Notes: generated from the letters alone by a model not told the origin. A stretch of 64,000 nucleotides of DNA from Rhodospirillum sp. (GCA_013822765.1 PNKY01000005.1:1-64000); one strand, 5' to 3'; positions 8,515 through 17,511 are shown, counted from the first letter of the stretch. Translations and numbers: made by a program.

Positions 8515-9578
8515 GGCGTGACCTGTACAAGATGATCGGGTGACCAGGAAAGAACGACTTCGGTGCCCGGCGCCACGGTCCCTTGCGCGAGGTTCTGCCG
8601 GAACAGCGTCATCACCTGCTCGCCGACCGCGATGCGATAGGTCGTGCTGTTGCCGGAGAACACGACGTCCAGCACCTTGCCGCGCAGCGCGTTGATGCCG
8701 GCCTGGCAGCCGGTCGTCAGCGTGATCTTCTCAGGCCGCAGCGCCAGCAACACCGTCTGCCCCACCTGCCCGTTCGACAGCCGGCAGGACGCCTCGCCGC
8801 CGATGTCCAACGCGATGCGCGCCAGACCGCCTGCCTCCATTGCACTCACGCGGCCCTGCAGGAAGTTCGCCTCGCCCAGGAAGCCGGCGGCGAACCTGGT
8901 GACTGGATGCTCATAGACCGCCATCGGTGCGCCTTCCTGGATGATGCGGCCGGAATCGAAGATCGCGATGCGGTCGGAGAGGGTCAGCGCCTCTTCCTGG
9001 TCGTGAGTGACGAAGATGGTGGTGATGCCGACCTGGCGCTGGATGCGGCGCAGCTCCACCTGCATCTCCTGGCGCAGATGCTTGTCGAGCGCACCGAGTG
9101 GTTCGTCGAGCAGCAGCACCTTCGGCCGTGTCACCAGCGCGCGCGCTAGAGCAATGCGCTGCTGCTGCCCGCCCGACAGCTGCTTCGGCTTGCGCTGCTC
9201 GAGCCCGCCCAGGCGCACCATCGCCAGCGCGTCCTTCACGCTCCGCGCGACTTCTTCGCGGGGGCGGCCGCGCACTTCGAGCCCGAACGCCACGTTCTCC
9301 GCCACCGACATGTGCGGGAACAGCGCGTAGTTCTGGAACACCATGCCGATGTTACGGGCATGGACCGGCACGCCGCCGACATCCTGCCCGTCGATCAGCA
9401 CCTGGCCGCGGTCCAGCGTGACGAAGCCGGCGATCGCGCGCAGCAAGGTGGTCTTGCCACTGCCGCTCGGTCCCAGCAGGCCGAAGAACTCGCCGTCGTG
9501 GAACGTCATGGTGACGCCATCGAGCGCCGCCACCGCATCGTATTTCTTCACTGCATCGGTGACGGTGACGATGCTCAT
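8511..9578 (-). CDS. PotA-type ABC transporter ATP-binding protein
   Basis: 355 residues. Walker A GPSGSGKTTLLRAIAG near 37, Q-loop VFQNYALFPHMSV, signature [15 protein letters not shown], Walker B VLLLDEPLGALD, switch His in VTHDQEEAL. The C-terminal 120 residues form a TOBE-type regulatory domain (LLALRPEKITL). It energises the two permeases encoded immediately upstream; ATG at 9578 overlaps the permease stop (ATGA). The family includes spermidine/putrescine, iron and other importers, so substrate is taken from context only. Confidence 0.9.
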   Translation of the reverse strand: MSIVTVTDAVKKYDAVAALDGVTMTFHDGEFFGLLGPSGSGKTTLLRAIAGFVTLDRGQVLIDGQDVGGVPVHARNIGMVFQNYALFPHMSVAENVAFGLEVRGRPREEVARSVKDALAMVRLGGLEQRKPKQLSGGQQQRIALARALVTRPKVLLLDEPLGALDKHLRQEMQVELRRIQRQVGITTIFVTHDQEEALTLSDRIAIFDSGRIIQEGAPMAVYEHPVTRFAAGFLGEANFLQGRVSAMEAGGLARIALDIGGEASCRLSNGQVGQTVLLALRPEKITLTTGCQAGINALRGKVLDVVFSGNSTTYRIAVGEQVMTLFRQNLAQGTVAPGTEVVLSWSPDHLVQVTP

Positions 9579-10354
9579 CGCTCACCGCCGAAGCGATAGA
9601 AACGCGCGGTCAACAACAGAGCACCCATGGACACCAAGATGATGATGGTCGAAATGGCATTGATTTCCGGCGTGAAGCCCTTGCGGATGGCGCCATAGAT
9701 CTCCACCGGCAGGGTGGTCACGCCCGGCGGCGCCAAGAAATACGAGATGACGAACTGGTCGAACGAGACTGCGAAGGCGAACAAGCCGCCGCCCATGACG
9801 CCCGGCGCCAGCAGCGGCGCGGTCACGTGCCGGAAGGTCTGCCACGGCGTCGCGCCCAAGGTCGCGGCCGCCTCCTCCACCGTGCGCGGGAAGGTCGCAA
9901 GCCGCGCGCCGACCACCACGATCACGTAAGGCAGCGACAAGGCGACGTGGCCCAGCAGGATCGCGAACAAGCCGCGCTTGATGTCGATCCAGTAGAAGAA
10001 CACCAGCATCGCCGTGCCGATCACCAGCCAGGGAATCGCGACCGGCGGGAACAGCAGCAGCTGCAGGATGGTCTTGCCGCGAAACTGGTAGCGCGCGAAG
10101 GCCAGCGCCGCCATGGTGCCGAGCGCGGTCGCGATGATGGTGTTCACGATCGCGATGCCGACGCTGTGAATGCCGGCGTCGATCAGCTTGGCGTTGCCCG
10201 CCAGCTCGCGGTACCACACAAGATCGAACTCGAACGGCAGAGCGTAGAGCGGCGAAGCGTTGAAGCTGAGCACCGCCATCACCACGATCGGCACATAGAG
10301 GAAGACCAGCACGAGCCAGAGATGCACGGTCAGCAAGGCGGAGCCGAGCTTCAT
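9575..10354 (-). CDS. PotC-type ABC transporter permease
   Basis: 259 residues, six predicted membrane helices starting with LLTVHLWLVLVFLYVPIVVMAVLSF. The EAA loop reads EEAAATLGATPWQTFRHVTAPLLAPG, the cytoplasmic contact site for the ATPase. Size and topology match PotC. ATGA overlaps on both sides show tight translational coupling within the operon. Confidence 0.9.
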   Translation of the reverse strand: MKLGSALLTVHLWLVLVFLYVPIVVMAVLSFNASPLYALPFEFDLVWYRELAGNAKLIDAGIHSVGIAIVNTIIATALGTMAALAFARYQFRGKTILQLLLFPPVAIPWLVIGTAMLVFFYWIDIKRGLFAILLGHVALSLPYVIVVVGARLATFPRTVEEAAATLGATPWQTFRHVTAPLLAPGVMGGGLFAFAVSFDQFVISYFLAPPGVTTLPVEIYGAIRKGFTPEINAISTIIILVSMGALLLTARFYRFGGER

Positions 10355-11217
10355 AACCCCTCCATGCGCTTGCGCGCCGCCGGATAGAGGGCAAGGCAGA
10401 TCAGCAGCACCGCGCCCAGCATCATGAACGACAGGGCCGCGCCGAGCGGCCAGTTGGCGGTCACGGTGAACTGGTCCTCGATCGTCATGCCGAGCGTCGG
10501 GGCCTTGATGCCCCCCAGGATGCGCGGCTCCATGAACGATCCGACCGCCGGCACGAAGATCAGCGCCGAGCCAGCCAGCACGCCCGGCAGGCTCATGGGA
10601 AACACGACACGGCGAAACAGGGCGCCGGAGCGCGCGCCGAGGCTGCGCGCGGCCTCGATCACGGAATCGTCGATCGCCTGCAGCGAGATGTAGCAGGTGA
10701 GGATCATGTACGGCAGGTATGAGTGGACGAGACCGACCACGACCGCCGGATACGAATAGAGCAGATCAAACCTCGGCGCCCACGGCGCAACGAAGTGGAT
10801 CGCCTGATCCGCCAGTCCGTCGCTCCGCAGCACCATGGTCCAGGAGAAGGTGCGCACCAGCGCGTTGCTCCAGAACGGCAGCACGACCATCAGGAACATC
10901 GCCTCGCGCCAGCGGCCCTTGATCACCTTGGCGAGCGCGAGCGCCGCCGGATACCCAATGACGAGGCAGCAGATCGTGACGACGGCGCCGAGCTCCAGCG
11001 ACCACAGCATCAGCTGCTGGTAGACCGGCCTGTCGATGAGGGCCGCGTAATGCTTGAGCGTGAAGCTGGCTGGCGCTGGAACCAGCGGCGACTTGGCGAG
11101 GAAGCTGCAATAGAGCATCGCCGACAGCGGCAGGAAGATGGTTGCCGTCAGCCACAGGTAAGCCGGCCCGGTGAGGCCCAGGATCGCTCCCCTATTCCGT
11201 CGATCTGCGACGGCCAT
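10351..11217 (-). CDS. PotB-type ABC transporter permease
   Basis: 288 residues, six membrane helices beginning with AYLWLTATIFLPLSAMLYCSF. The EAA loop is IEAARSLGARSGALFRRVVFPMSLPG. ATG at 11217 follows AGGAACAGGGG. It is the first gene after the binding-protein gene, separated from it by a 94-bp gap containing a strong hairpin. It forms the membrane pore with the PotC-type partner. Confidence 0.9.
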   Translation of the reverse strand: MAVADRRNRGAILGLTGPAYLWLTATIFLPLSAMLYCSFLAKSPLVPAPASFTLKHYAALIDRPVYQQLMLWSLELGAVVTICCLVIGYPAALALAKVIKGRWREAMFLMVVLPFWSNALVRTFSWTMVLRSDGLADQAIHFVAPWAPRFDLLYSYPAVVVGLVHSYLPYMILTCYISLQAIDDSVIEAARSLGARSGALFRRVVFPMSLPGVLAGSALIFVPAVGSFMEPRILGGIKAPTLGMTIEDQFTVTANWPLGAALSFMMLGAVLLICLALYPAARKRMEGL

Positions 11218-11252
11218 CCCCTGTTCCTATCAATTCCGATCAGCCCTAAGGA

Positions 11253-11286
11253 ATGCGCCACCGGTGGTCCCGCACCGGTGGCGCAT
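11253..11286 (-). promoter_or_regulatory. 13-bp perfect hairpin between binding-protein and permease genes
   Basis: ATGCGCCACCGGT (11253-11265) and its exact reverse complement (11274-11286) enclose an 8-nt loop. No T-run follows, so this is better read as an mRNA-stabilising or partial-termination hairpin that allows more binding protein than permease to be made. The same arrangement occurs in the opp and aap operons of this window. Confidence 0.75.
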
Positions 11287-11311
11287 ATCGTGTCGCCTAA
11301 AGAGGCGTCAG

Positions 11312-12412
11312 TTACTTCGCGAACTCCGCCTTCACCTCGGTCCACATGTCGGAGAAGGTCTGGCGCTCGTCGTCGCTGAGCGGCGCCATGAATTGCAGGC
11401 GCTTGATCGCCGCCTGGTCGCCGTGGATCTGGCGGCCCACGTCATCGGCCGGCAATTGCTCGTTGGCCTTGGTATTCGCGGAGGCCGGCGCGCCGACCGT
11501 GGTCGCCCACTGAACGTAGAAAGTCGGGTCGACCATGTAGTTGATGAACTCATGCGCGCCGCTGAGGTTGGGCGCGTTGCTGGCAACGGCGAGACCGTCG
11601 AACCAGCCGATGCCGCCTTCCTTTGGCACCATGTAGCCGACCGGCAGCTTGTAGTTGGTCTTGGACCGCGCGGCCGAGCCGCTCCAATACACGGCAACGT
11701 CGAAGGTGCCGGACTGGAACAGCTTGTTCCACTCGTCTTCCGACGACCACAGCGTGGCGATCTGCGGCTTCAGCTCCAGCAGCTTCGCCTTCACCTTCTC
11801 GATGTCCTTCGGATGGTTCATATCCTGGCCGGTCGCGATCGCGCCGTACGACACCGCCTCGACCGCGTCGTCGCGGACCGAGACGCGCTTGGCGTTCTTC
11901 GGGTCCCACAGGACCTCGACCGAATCCGGCGCCGGATTGAACTTCTCGGTGTTATAGGCAATCGCGGTCATGCCCCAGACCCAGGACACGCCGTAGACCT
12001 TGCCATCCTTGGCCAGCAGCGCGGAATCGCGCAGCGACGGATTGAGGTCGGCGAAATGCTTGATCTGCGCGGTGTCGATCGCCTGGATCAGCTCCTCGCC
12101 CGAAGCGACGCCGTTCCATGACGAGTTGGTGAGCACCACGTCGTACGCGCCGGGATTGGTGCGCAGCTTGGTGATCATCTCCGGCTCGGAGTTGAAATAG
12201 TCGTGCACCACCTCGATGCCGGTCGCCTTCTTGAAGGCTTCAACCGCCCAGGCTTCGTCGGTGCCGTAGCCCTGCCAGTTCAGGACCGTGATCTTGCCTT
12301 CGGCGCGCACGATGCGCGGCGCGGCGATGACGCCCGTCGCGGCGCCAAGGCCGATCACACCGGCCCCGGCGACAAAGCGCCGGCGGGTGATCCGTGAGTT
12401 CGTCTTAGACAT
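11312..12412 (-). CDS. PotD-type periplasmic binding protein with twin-arginine signal
   Basis: 366 residues from ATG at 12412, six or seven bases after AAGGAGGG. A longer frame to 12550 was rejected because it crosses the promoter/operator region. The N-terminus has a twin-arginine motif (ITRRRFVAGAG) and hydrophobic segment ending near APRIVRA, suggesting export by Tat. The mature protein begins with the family pattern ITVLNWQGYGTDEA and continues with FKKATGIEVVHDYF. Relatives bind polyamines or other small cations; aromatic/acid ligand residues cannot be checked here. It is the first gene of the seven-gene importer/catabolic operon. Confidence 0.9.
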   Translation of the reverse strand: MSKTNSRITRRRFVAGAGVIGLGAATGVIAAPRIVRAEGKITVLNWQGYGTDEAWAVEAFKKATGIEVVHDYFNSEPEMITKLRTNPGAYDVVLTNSSWNGVASGEELIQAIDTAQIKHFADLNPSLRDSALLAKDGKVYGVSWVWGMTAIAYNTEKFNPAPDSVEVLWDPKNAKRVSVRDDAVEAVSYGAIATGQDMNHPKDIEKVKAKLLELKPQIATLWSSEDEWNKLFQSGTFDVAVYWSGSAARSKTNYKLPVGYMVPKEGGIGWFDGLAVASNAPNLSGAHEFINYMVDPTFYVQWATTVGAPASANTKANEQLPADDVGRQIHGDQAAIKRLQFMAPLSDDERQTFSDMWTEVKAEFAK

Positions 12413-12513
12413 CAGGCTCCCTCCTTGTAACGGCCCTTTGGCGGGCCGATTGATTTGCTCCCAGACTCTGCCAGCGCGATCCCCAGCGCGATCGAACAGG
12501 CCCACCGGCCGGA

Positions 12514-12537
12514 GGATCGTTCGTATACGAACGATCC
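12514..12537. promoter_or_regulatory. Perfect 24-bp palindrome, probable operator of the PotD-type operon
   Basis: Half-site GGATCGTTCGTA is followed directly by its exact reverse complement. The centre TCGTATACGA fits the TNGTNNNACNA-style sites of GntR/FadR-type regulators. It begins four bases downstream of the candidate minus-strand -10 box, so a bound repressor would cover the transcription start. No GntR-type gene lies in the window. Confidence 0.75.
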
Positions 12538-12540
12538 CGC

Positions 12541-12569
12541 CATTCTGCACCAGCCACGGACAGAGTCAA
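12541..12569 (-). promoter_or_regulatory. Candidate promoter of the PotD-type operon
   Basis: On the minus strand, TTGACT (12569-12564) and AGAATG (12546-12541) are separated by 17 bases. The predicted start falls in the adjacent 24-bp palindrome. The leader to the start codon would be about 120 nt. The -35 box is good and the -10 box weak, as expected for a regulated promoter. Confidence 0.5.
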
Positions 12570-12606
12570 CGCTCCTGCGGATGGTCAGGCGTGGAACGAT
12601 GCGATT

Positions 12607-12647
12607 CAAGTCAAGACTGCGTCAGGCGAGCGCCAAGTCTTGACTTG
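12607..12647. promoter_or_regulatory. 12-bp inverted repeat in the divergent intergenic region
   Basis: CAAGTCAAGACT (12607-12618) and its exact reverse complement (12636-12647) flank a 17-bp spacer. Each arm contains a TTGACT, so the arms could be -35 elements facing each other or a two-site operator. The repeat is 49 bp upstream of the cysteine desulfurase start and about 195 bp upstream of the binding-protein start. Confidence 0.5.
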
Positions 12648-12695
12648 TTGGTCAGGAACCGCCGCTATTCCCGGAGCTTTTAACTGCTGGTCAGC

Positions 12696-13922
12696 ATGAT
12701 TGAACAAGCATCCCCTGCCTCCAGCCCCCTGGTTCCGCGCGATGCCTTCCCGCTGTTGACCGCGCGCGACATCGCCTATCTGGACAGCGCCGCCAGCGCG
12801 CAGAAGCCGAAGGCCGTGCTGGACCGGATGCGGCAGTTCTACGAGACCAGCTATGCCAACATCCATCGCGCGGTCTATCCGCTGAGCGAGGCCGCCACCG
12901 AGGCCTACGAAAGCGCCCGGGCGCGCGTCGCCCGGTTCCTGAAGGCGCCGTCGGCGGACAGCATCGTCTTCACGCGCAACGCGACCGAGGCGGTCAACCT
13001 GGTCGCCCACGCGTTCGGGTCGCGGTTCAAGAGCGGCGAGCACATTCTGGTCACGACGCTGGAGCACCACGCCAACATCGTGCCCTGGCAGCTGCTGTGC
13101 GATCGGCAAGGCTTAGACCTCATGCCGGCGCCGATCGACGTCAACGGCGACCTTGCTCTCGAGGCGTTTGATCGCCTGCTGGAGCGCAAGCCGAAGCTGG
13201 TCGCTGTCACCGCCGCCTCGAACGCGCTCGGCACCCGCACGCCGATCAAGGAGATCATCGCGCGGGCCCATCGCGCCGGCGCGGCGGTCCTGGTCGACGG
13301 CGCACAGGCGGCGCCGCATTTCGCGATCGACGTGACGGACTGGGATTGCGACTTCCTGGTTTTCACCGGCCACAAGCTGTACGGGCCGGACGGCATCGGC
13401 GTGCTGTACGGCAAGCCAGCCCTGCTCGCCTCCATGCCGCCCTGGCAAGGCGGCGGCGACATGATCCGCACCGTCAGCTTCGCCGGCACCGAATATGCCG
13501 ATCCGCCGCAGCGCTTCGAGGCGGGCACGCCGCCGATCGGGCCGGCAGTCGGGCTGGCGGCCGCCATCGACTTCATCGAGGCCATCGGCTGGGACCGCAT
13601 CGAAGCGCACGACCGGGCGCTGACGCGTTACGCGCTCGACCGGCTGGCGGAAATTCGCGGCATTAGACCGGTCGGCACGCCACGCGCGCGCATCGGCATC
13701 GTTTCCTTCACGGTGGATGGCGTCCATCCCCACGACGCCGGGTCGCTGCTCGGCGAGCGCGGCGTGTGCGTGCGGACTGGCCACCATTGCGCGCAGCCCC
13801 TGATGGATCATCTGGGCCTTCCGGGAACGGTGCGCGCCTCGTTCGGCGTGCACAACGACACGGGCGACATTGATCGGCTGGCCGACGCATTGGTGGCGGC
13901 GCGGCAAATCCTCGCACGCTGA
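12696..13922 (+). CDS. sufS: SufS/CsdA-type cysteine desulfurase
   Basis: 408 residues. Group II cysteine desulfurase pattern: TRNATEAVNLVAHAFG near 90, LEHHANIVPWQLL (cofactor-stacking His), VDGAQAAPHFAIDV (Asp/Gln binding PLP), FTGHKLYGPDGIGVLYG (PLP lysine) and VRTGHHCAQPLMDHLG (active-site cysteine). It converts cysteine to alanine and delivers persulfide sulfur for Fe-S or other cofactors. No sufBCDE or iscU genes are adjacent, so it may instead be a CsdA-like or dedicated sulfur donor. The next gene, a PKHD dioxygenase, follows on the same strand after 73 bp. Confidence 0.9.
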   Translation: MIEQASPASSPLVPRDAFPLLTARDIAYLDSAASAQKPKAVLDRMRQFYETSYANIHRAVYPLSEAATEAYESARARVARFLKAPSADSIVFTRNATEAVNLVAHAFGSRFKSGEHILVTTLEHHANIVPWQLLCDRQGLDLMPAPIDVNGDLALEAFDRLLERKPKLVAVTAASNALGTRTPIKEIIARAHRAGAAVLVDGAQAAPHFAIDVTDWDCDFLVFTGHKLYGPDGIGVLYGKPALLASMPPWQGGGDMIRTVSFAGTEYADPPQRFEAGTPPIGPAVGLAAAIDFIEAIGWDRIEAHDRALTRYALDRLAEIRGIRPVGTPRARIGIVSFTVDGVHPHDAGSLLGERGVCVRTGHHCAQPLMDHLGLPGTVRASFGVHNDTGDIDRLADALVAARQILAR

Positions 13923-13995
13923 GCGCCCGGCGCCTCTTGAACGGCGGCGCGCTTCGCGGCACAAACAACGCGATTGAGGTGGATCGAGGTCCGAT

Positions 13996-14670
13996 ATGAT
14001 TGCATGCATAGGCGACGTCCTGAGCCCAGAGGATATCAAGAAGCTGCGCGACGAAGCGGCTTTGCTGCCGTTCGTGCCGGGTGCAGAGACCGCCGGCGGC
14101 CGCGCGCGCCGGGTCAAGAACAACGAGCAGGTTTCGCAGAAGGCCGAAGAGCGCAAAGTGCTGCACGAGATTGTGATCGGCGCCCTGATGCGCAACAAGG
14201 ACTTCAACCGCGCCGCGCTGCCAAGGCGCGTCCGCCCGCCGCTGATCAGCCGCTACCGCCAGGGCATGGCCTACGGCCAGCACGTCGACAACGCGCTGAT
14301 GGGCCCGAAGCAGGCGCGCGAGCGCTCCGATGTGTCGATCACCGTCTTTATCAGCGACATCAACGAGTATGACGGCGGGGAACTGATCATCCATGGTTCG
14401 TTCGGCATGCAGGAAGTGAAGCTGCCGAGCGGTTCCGTGGTGGTGTACCCCTCCTCCAGCCTGCACGAGGTGGCGGAGGTGACGCGCGGCGAGCGCCTGG
14501 TCGCCGTCACCTGGGCGCAATCCTACGTGCGAGACGATCGGCAACGCGAGATTCTGGCCTCGCTCGCGCAGGTCAAGGACAAGATGAACGCGATCGCGGA
14601 GGACGCGTTCGAGACCGATCAGGTCCACCACATTTACGCTAACCTGCTGCGCATGTGGGCGGAGACTTAA
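13996..14670 (+). CDS. PKHD-type Fe(II)/2-oxoglutarate-dependent hydroxylase (PiuC/YbiX-like)
   Basis: 224 residues; ATG six bases after GAGG. The metal triad is visible: HVD in YGQHVDNALMG, the distal His in YPSSSLHEVAEV, and the 2-oxoglutarate-binding Arg in RGERLVAVTW. Length and motif spacing match the PiuC/YbiX family, often linked to iron and siderophore uptake, with unknown substrate. No TonB receptor is nearby. The stop lies two bases from the convergent exporter gene. Confidence 0.85.
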   Translation: MIACIGDVLSPEDIKKLRDEAALLPFVPGAETAGGRARRVKNNEQVSQKAEERKVLHEIVIGALMRNKDFNRAALPRRVRPPLISRYRQGMAYGQHVDNALMGPKQARERSDVSITVFISDINEYDGGELIIHGSFGMQEVKLPSGSVVVYPSSSLHEVAEVTRGERLVAVTWAQSYVRDDRQREILASLAQVKDKMNAIAEDAFETDQVHHIYANLLRMWAET

Positions 14671-14672
14671 GG

Positions 14673-15596
14673 CTACTGCTCCGACTTGTCGGATAGCGTA
14701 ACGCCCATCGCTGCGATCGTGACGCAGGCGACGGCGATCCACATGCTGAGGCCGATCGCCTGGCTGAGAAAGACGGCGCCGACCAGCGCGCCGACCGCGG
14801 GCTCCAGCGTCACCAGGATTCCATAGGTGCGCGCCGATATCCGCTGGATCACGCTGAATTCGATCGCCCAGGGCAGGACGGCGCCGAGCAGCGCGACCAG
14901 CAGCACGCCGCCGATGCTGAGGGCATCGGCGTGAAGGACCGTCCCCTCCGCCACAGCGAACGGCAACAGCATGAGCGACGAGGCCCAGAGGCCGAACGTC
15001 AAGCCGTCACGCCCCCCGAATGCACGGCCGACCAGCTTGGTGGCCGGCACGAACGCCGCCCAGGCGATCGCGGAAACCGCCGCGAAGCCGAGGCCGACCA
15101 TGCTGAGATCATCGCCGATCGCCGGCGTCAGCAACGCAACGCCCAGCGCGGCGATGCCGACCCACAGGAAGTGGATCAATCGCCGCGACGTCACAACCGC
15201 AAGCCCGAGCGGTCCGAGGAAGGCGATCGCCGAGGCGATTCCCAGGGGAACGCCGTGTTGCAGCGACATCAGGAACGGCAAGGTCATGGCGGCATCGGTC
15301 AGGCCGAAGAGCAGGACGAGGAGCCAATATTTCCGGAGCCGGCCGTCGATCTTCGGCCGCGAGATCAGCGTGAACACCACCGCCGCGAACGTCGTGCTCA
15401 ACCACGCGGTTCCGGACTCGCCGACGTCCGCAAGAACGAAGGTCGCCAGCGCCCAGCTGAGCTCGACCGCGATGACCGCCAGCAACATGAGCGCGGCCGG
15501 CGGCAATCGGCCATAAGCCTGCGACACACGGCCTGCGATCAGGACCCGTGGCTGCTCCGGTAGCTCCGATGGATACATCGCAACTTGCACAAACAT
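14673..15596 (-). CDS. EamA/RhtA-family membrane exporter
   Basis: 307 residues with ten predicted membrane helices arranged as two EamA repeats (helices starting LPPAALMLLAVIAVELSWAL and ending IAVACVTIAAMGVTL). Helix spacing and the IQRISARTYGILVTLEPAVGAL motif before the last helices resemble the RhtA threonine/homoserine exporters. Probable inner-membrane efflux of an amino acid or similar metabolite. Start ATG 15596 lacks a strong ribosome-binding site; an internal ATG at 15578 is an alternative. Confidence 0.8.
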   Translation of the reverse strand: MFVQVAMYPSELPEQPRVLIAGRVSQAYGRLPPAALMLLAVIAVELSWALATFVLADVGESGTAWLSTTFAAVVFTLISRPKIDGRLRKYWLLVLLFGLTDAAMTLPFLMSLQHGVPLGIASAIAFLGPLGLAVVTSRRLIHFLWVGIAALGVALLTPAIGDDLSMVGLGFAAVSAIAWAAFVPATKLVGRAFGGRDGLTFGLWASSLMLLPFAVAEGTVLHADALSIGGVLLVALLGAVLPWAIEFSVIQRISARTYGILVTLEPAVGALVGAVFLSQAIGLSMWIAVACVTIAAMGVTLSDKSEQ

Positions 15597-15687
15597 ACTG
15601 GCAATCCAGCAGCGATCGGCTCGGCGTTGCGTCAGCCACTCAACATCAAGGCGATCGACACGTCAACCGATGCGTGCAGTTCGGGCG

Positions 15688-17511
15688 TTAGTAAACGGCA
15701 AACGCCTCTTCGAAGAATGCGGCGACCCGCTTGAACAGCTCGGTGCGGTTGCCGGCGCGATTGATACCGTGTCCCTCGTTGTCGAACGTGAGCAGCTCGT
15801 AGGGAATGCCCGCCTTGTCGAGATCGCGCACGGCGGCGAGCGTGTTCTCCGGCGAGACGTTGGTATCGCGCATGCCATGCACGATCATCAGCCGCCCCTT
15901 GATGCGATCGATGAAGTTGCCCGGCGAGCCGTTGAAGTAGCGCTCCGGCTGCTGCGCCGGCGTACCGCCCATCATCTCCTCGCTGTAGGCGCGGCCGTGC
16001 GGCATCCCGGTCTCGTCATAGTCGATGGCGAGTTGATACATGCCGCAGATCGGCACCGCGGCGTTCACCAGGTCGGCAGCCTTGGTGATCTGGTACCAGG
16101 CCGAATAGCCGCCATAGGACAAGCCCATGATGCCGATTCGCCCGTGCCTGCCCTTGCCGGCCGCCACCAGGCTTTCGATGCCGGCGCGGATGTCAGCCTG
16201 CTCCCGCCCGCCCCAGCCGTCCTCCTTGATCGCCTCGCGGAACGCATAGCCATAGCCGGTCGAGCCGCGGTAGTTCGGATCGAGCACGGTGAAGCCGGCG
16301 GAGACCAGGAACTGGATCGAACCATAGACCCAATCCTCGCTATGCCAGGTTGGCCCGCCATGGACATGGGCGATCAGGCCGCGGCTTGATCCTTCCGGTT
16401 CGTAGAGCCAGCCGGCGATCTCCATCCCGTCGACCGAGCGCCAGCGATACGGCTTCGCCGGCGTGAAACGCATGCCGGGACTGGCGAGATGATCCTTGGT
16501 GCGCGATACCTCGACCATCGCGCCGGAGGAAAGATCGAACCGCACCAGCTCGTGCGACGCGCGGGACGAATAGCGCTCGCACAGCCATGCGCCGGCCGGC
16601 GACTGCCCGATCGGCAGGAGGGTGAAGCTTGGCGCCTCCATGCGCCGTTCCACCCCGCTGCGGACATCGAGCGCGGAAGCGTGCAACACGCCCTGGCGGT
16701 AGTCGACCAGCGCGACGCTTCGTCCATCGGCTCCGGCGGTCGCCTTGTCGATCGATCGCTGCGGGTCGTCGACCAGCCAGCGCACGTCCAGGCTGGGCAG
16801 CGTCAGGATGCCGACCCGATCGTGCGTTTCCGATTCCGCCCAGACCAGGATGCTGTGGTCATCGAGCCAGGATCCATAGGCCTTGCGCGCATCGCCGACA
16901 TTGAGGAGCTCGCGATCCTCGCCGGTCTTGAGATCGAGCAGCCAGATCTGGCTGCCGCCCGGCTTGCGTTCGTGCCGATGGTACAGCACCAACCTGCCGT
17001 CATCGGACAGTTCGAGCGCCCGGTCGCTGAGGCTGTCGGACGCGCTGACGGCCCGGCGCGTGCCGGTGCTGAGGTCGTGCAGATAGATGCGCTGCCCGTC
17101 GATCGCGGTCTGGGTGGCATCGTCCCAGCTTGCGGCATAGAGGATCGACCCGCCATCCGGTGTGAAGGCGCCGCCGAAAATATAGTGATCGTCCTGCCGC
17201 GGCGTCAGCAAACGCTGCTCGCCGCTTTCCAGGTCGAGCAGGATCAGGTGGTCATGCTCGGAGGAACCCTCCGATTGCGCGAGCAGCAGCCGGCTGGAAT
17301 CGGGAGAGAACGACCGCACATAGATATGGTCCAGCTCGTTCGTCACGCGCCGCGGAGGCGCGGAGCCGTCCGTCGGCGACGCCCAGACATTGCCGGCCTC
17401 GGTCGCACCGGTCCAGGTCCAGGCCGCCCAGTTGCCGTCCTTGGAGAGGTTCATCTCCCAGAAGTCCGGGATGCGCGCCCAGTCGTGCGCCAGTCGGGCG
17501 ATATCGCTCAT
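15688..17511 (-). CDS. S9-family serine peptidase (prolyl oligopeptidase fold), second of a tandem pair
   Basis: 607 residues from ATG at 17511, overlapping the stop of its paralogue (ATGA); a longer open frame upstream is a shadow of that gene. The N-terminal ~350 residues have beta-propeller repeats (SPDSSRLLLAQSEG, TPDGGSILYA, SDDGRLVLYH). The C-terminal alpha/beta hydrolase has nucleophile Ser in GLSYGGYSAW, Asp in VHGMRDTNVSPENT, and His in DNEGHGI. No signal peptide, so it should act on imported peptides in the cytoplasm. Its place at the end of an opp operon fits. Acylaminoacyl-peptidase-like specificity is possible. Confidence 0.88.
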   Translation of the reverse strand: MSDIARLAHDWARIPDFWEMNLSKDGNWAAWTWTGATEAGNVWASPTDGSAPPRRVTNELDHIYVRSFSPDSSRLLLAQSEGSSEHDHLILLDLESGEQRLLTPRQDDHYIFGGAFTPDGGSILYAASWDDATQTAIDGQRIYLHDLSTGTRRAVSASDSLSDRALELSDDGRLVLYHRHERKPGGSQIWLLDLKTGEDRELLNVGDARKAYGSWLDDHSILVWAESETHDRVGILTLPSLDVRWLVDDPQRSIDKATAGADGRSVALVDYRQGVLHASALDVRSGVERRMEAPSFTLLPIGQSPAGAWLCERYSSRASHELVRFDLSSGAMVEVSRTKDHLASPGMRFTPAKPYRWRSVDGMEIAGWLYEPEGSSRGLIAHVHGGPTWHSEDWVYGSIQFLVSAGFTVLDPNYRGSTGYGYAFREAIKEDGWGGREQADIRAGIESLVAAGKGRHGRIGIMGLSYGGYSAWYQITKAADLVNAAVPICGMYQLAIDYDETGMPHGRAYSEEMMGGTPAQQPERYFNGSPGNFIDRIKGRLMIVHGMRDTNVSPENTLAAVRDLDKAGIPYELLTFDNEGHGINRAGNRTELFKRVAAFFEEAFAVY

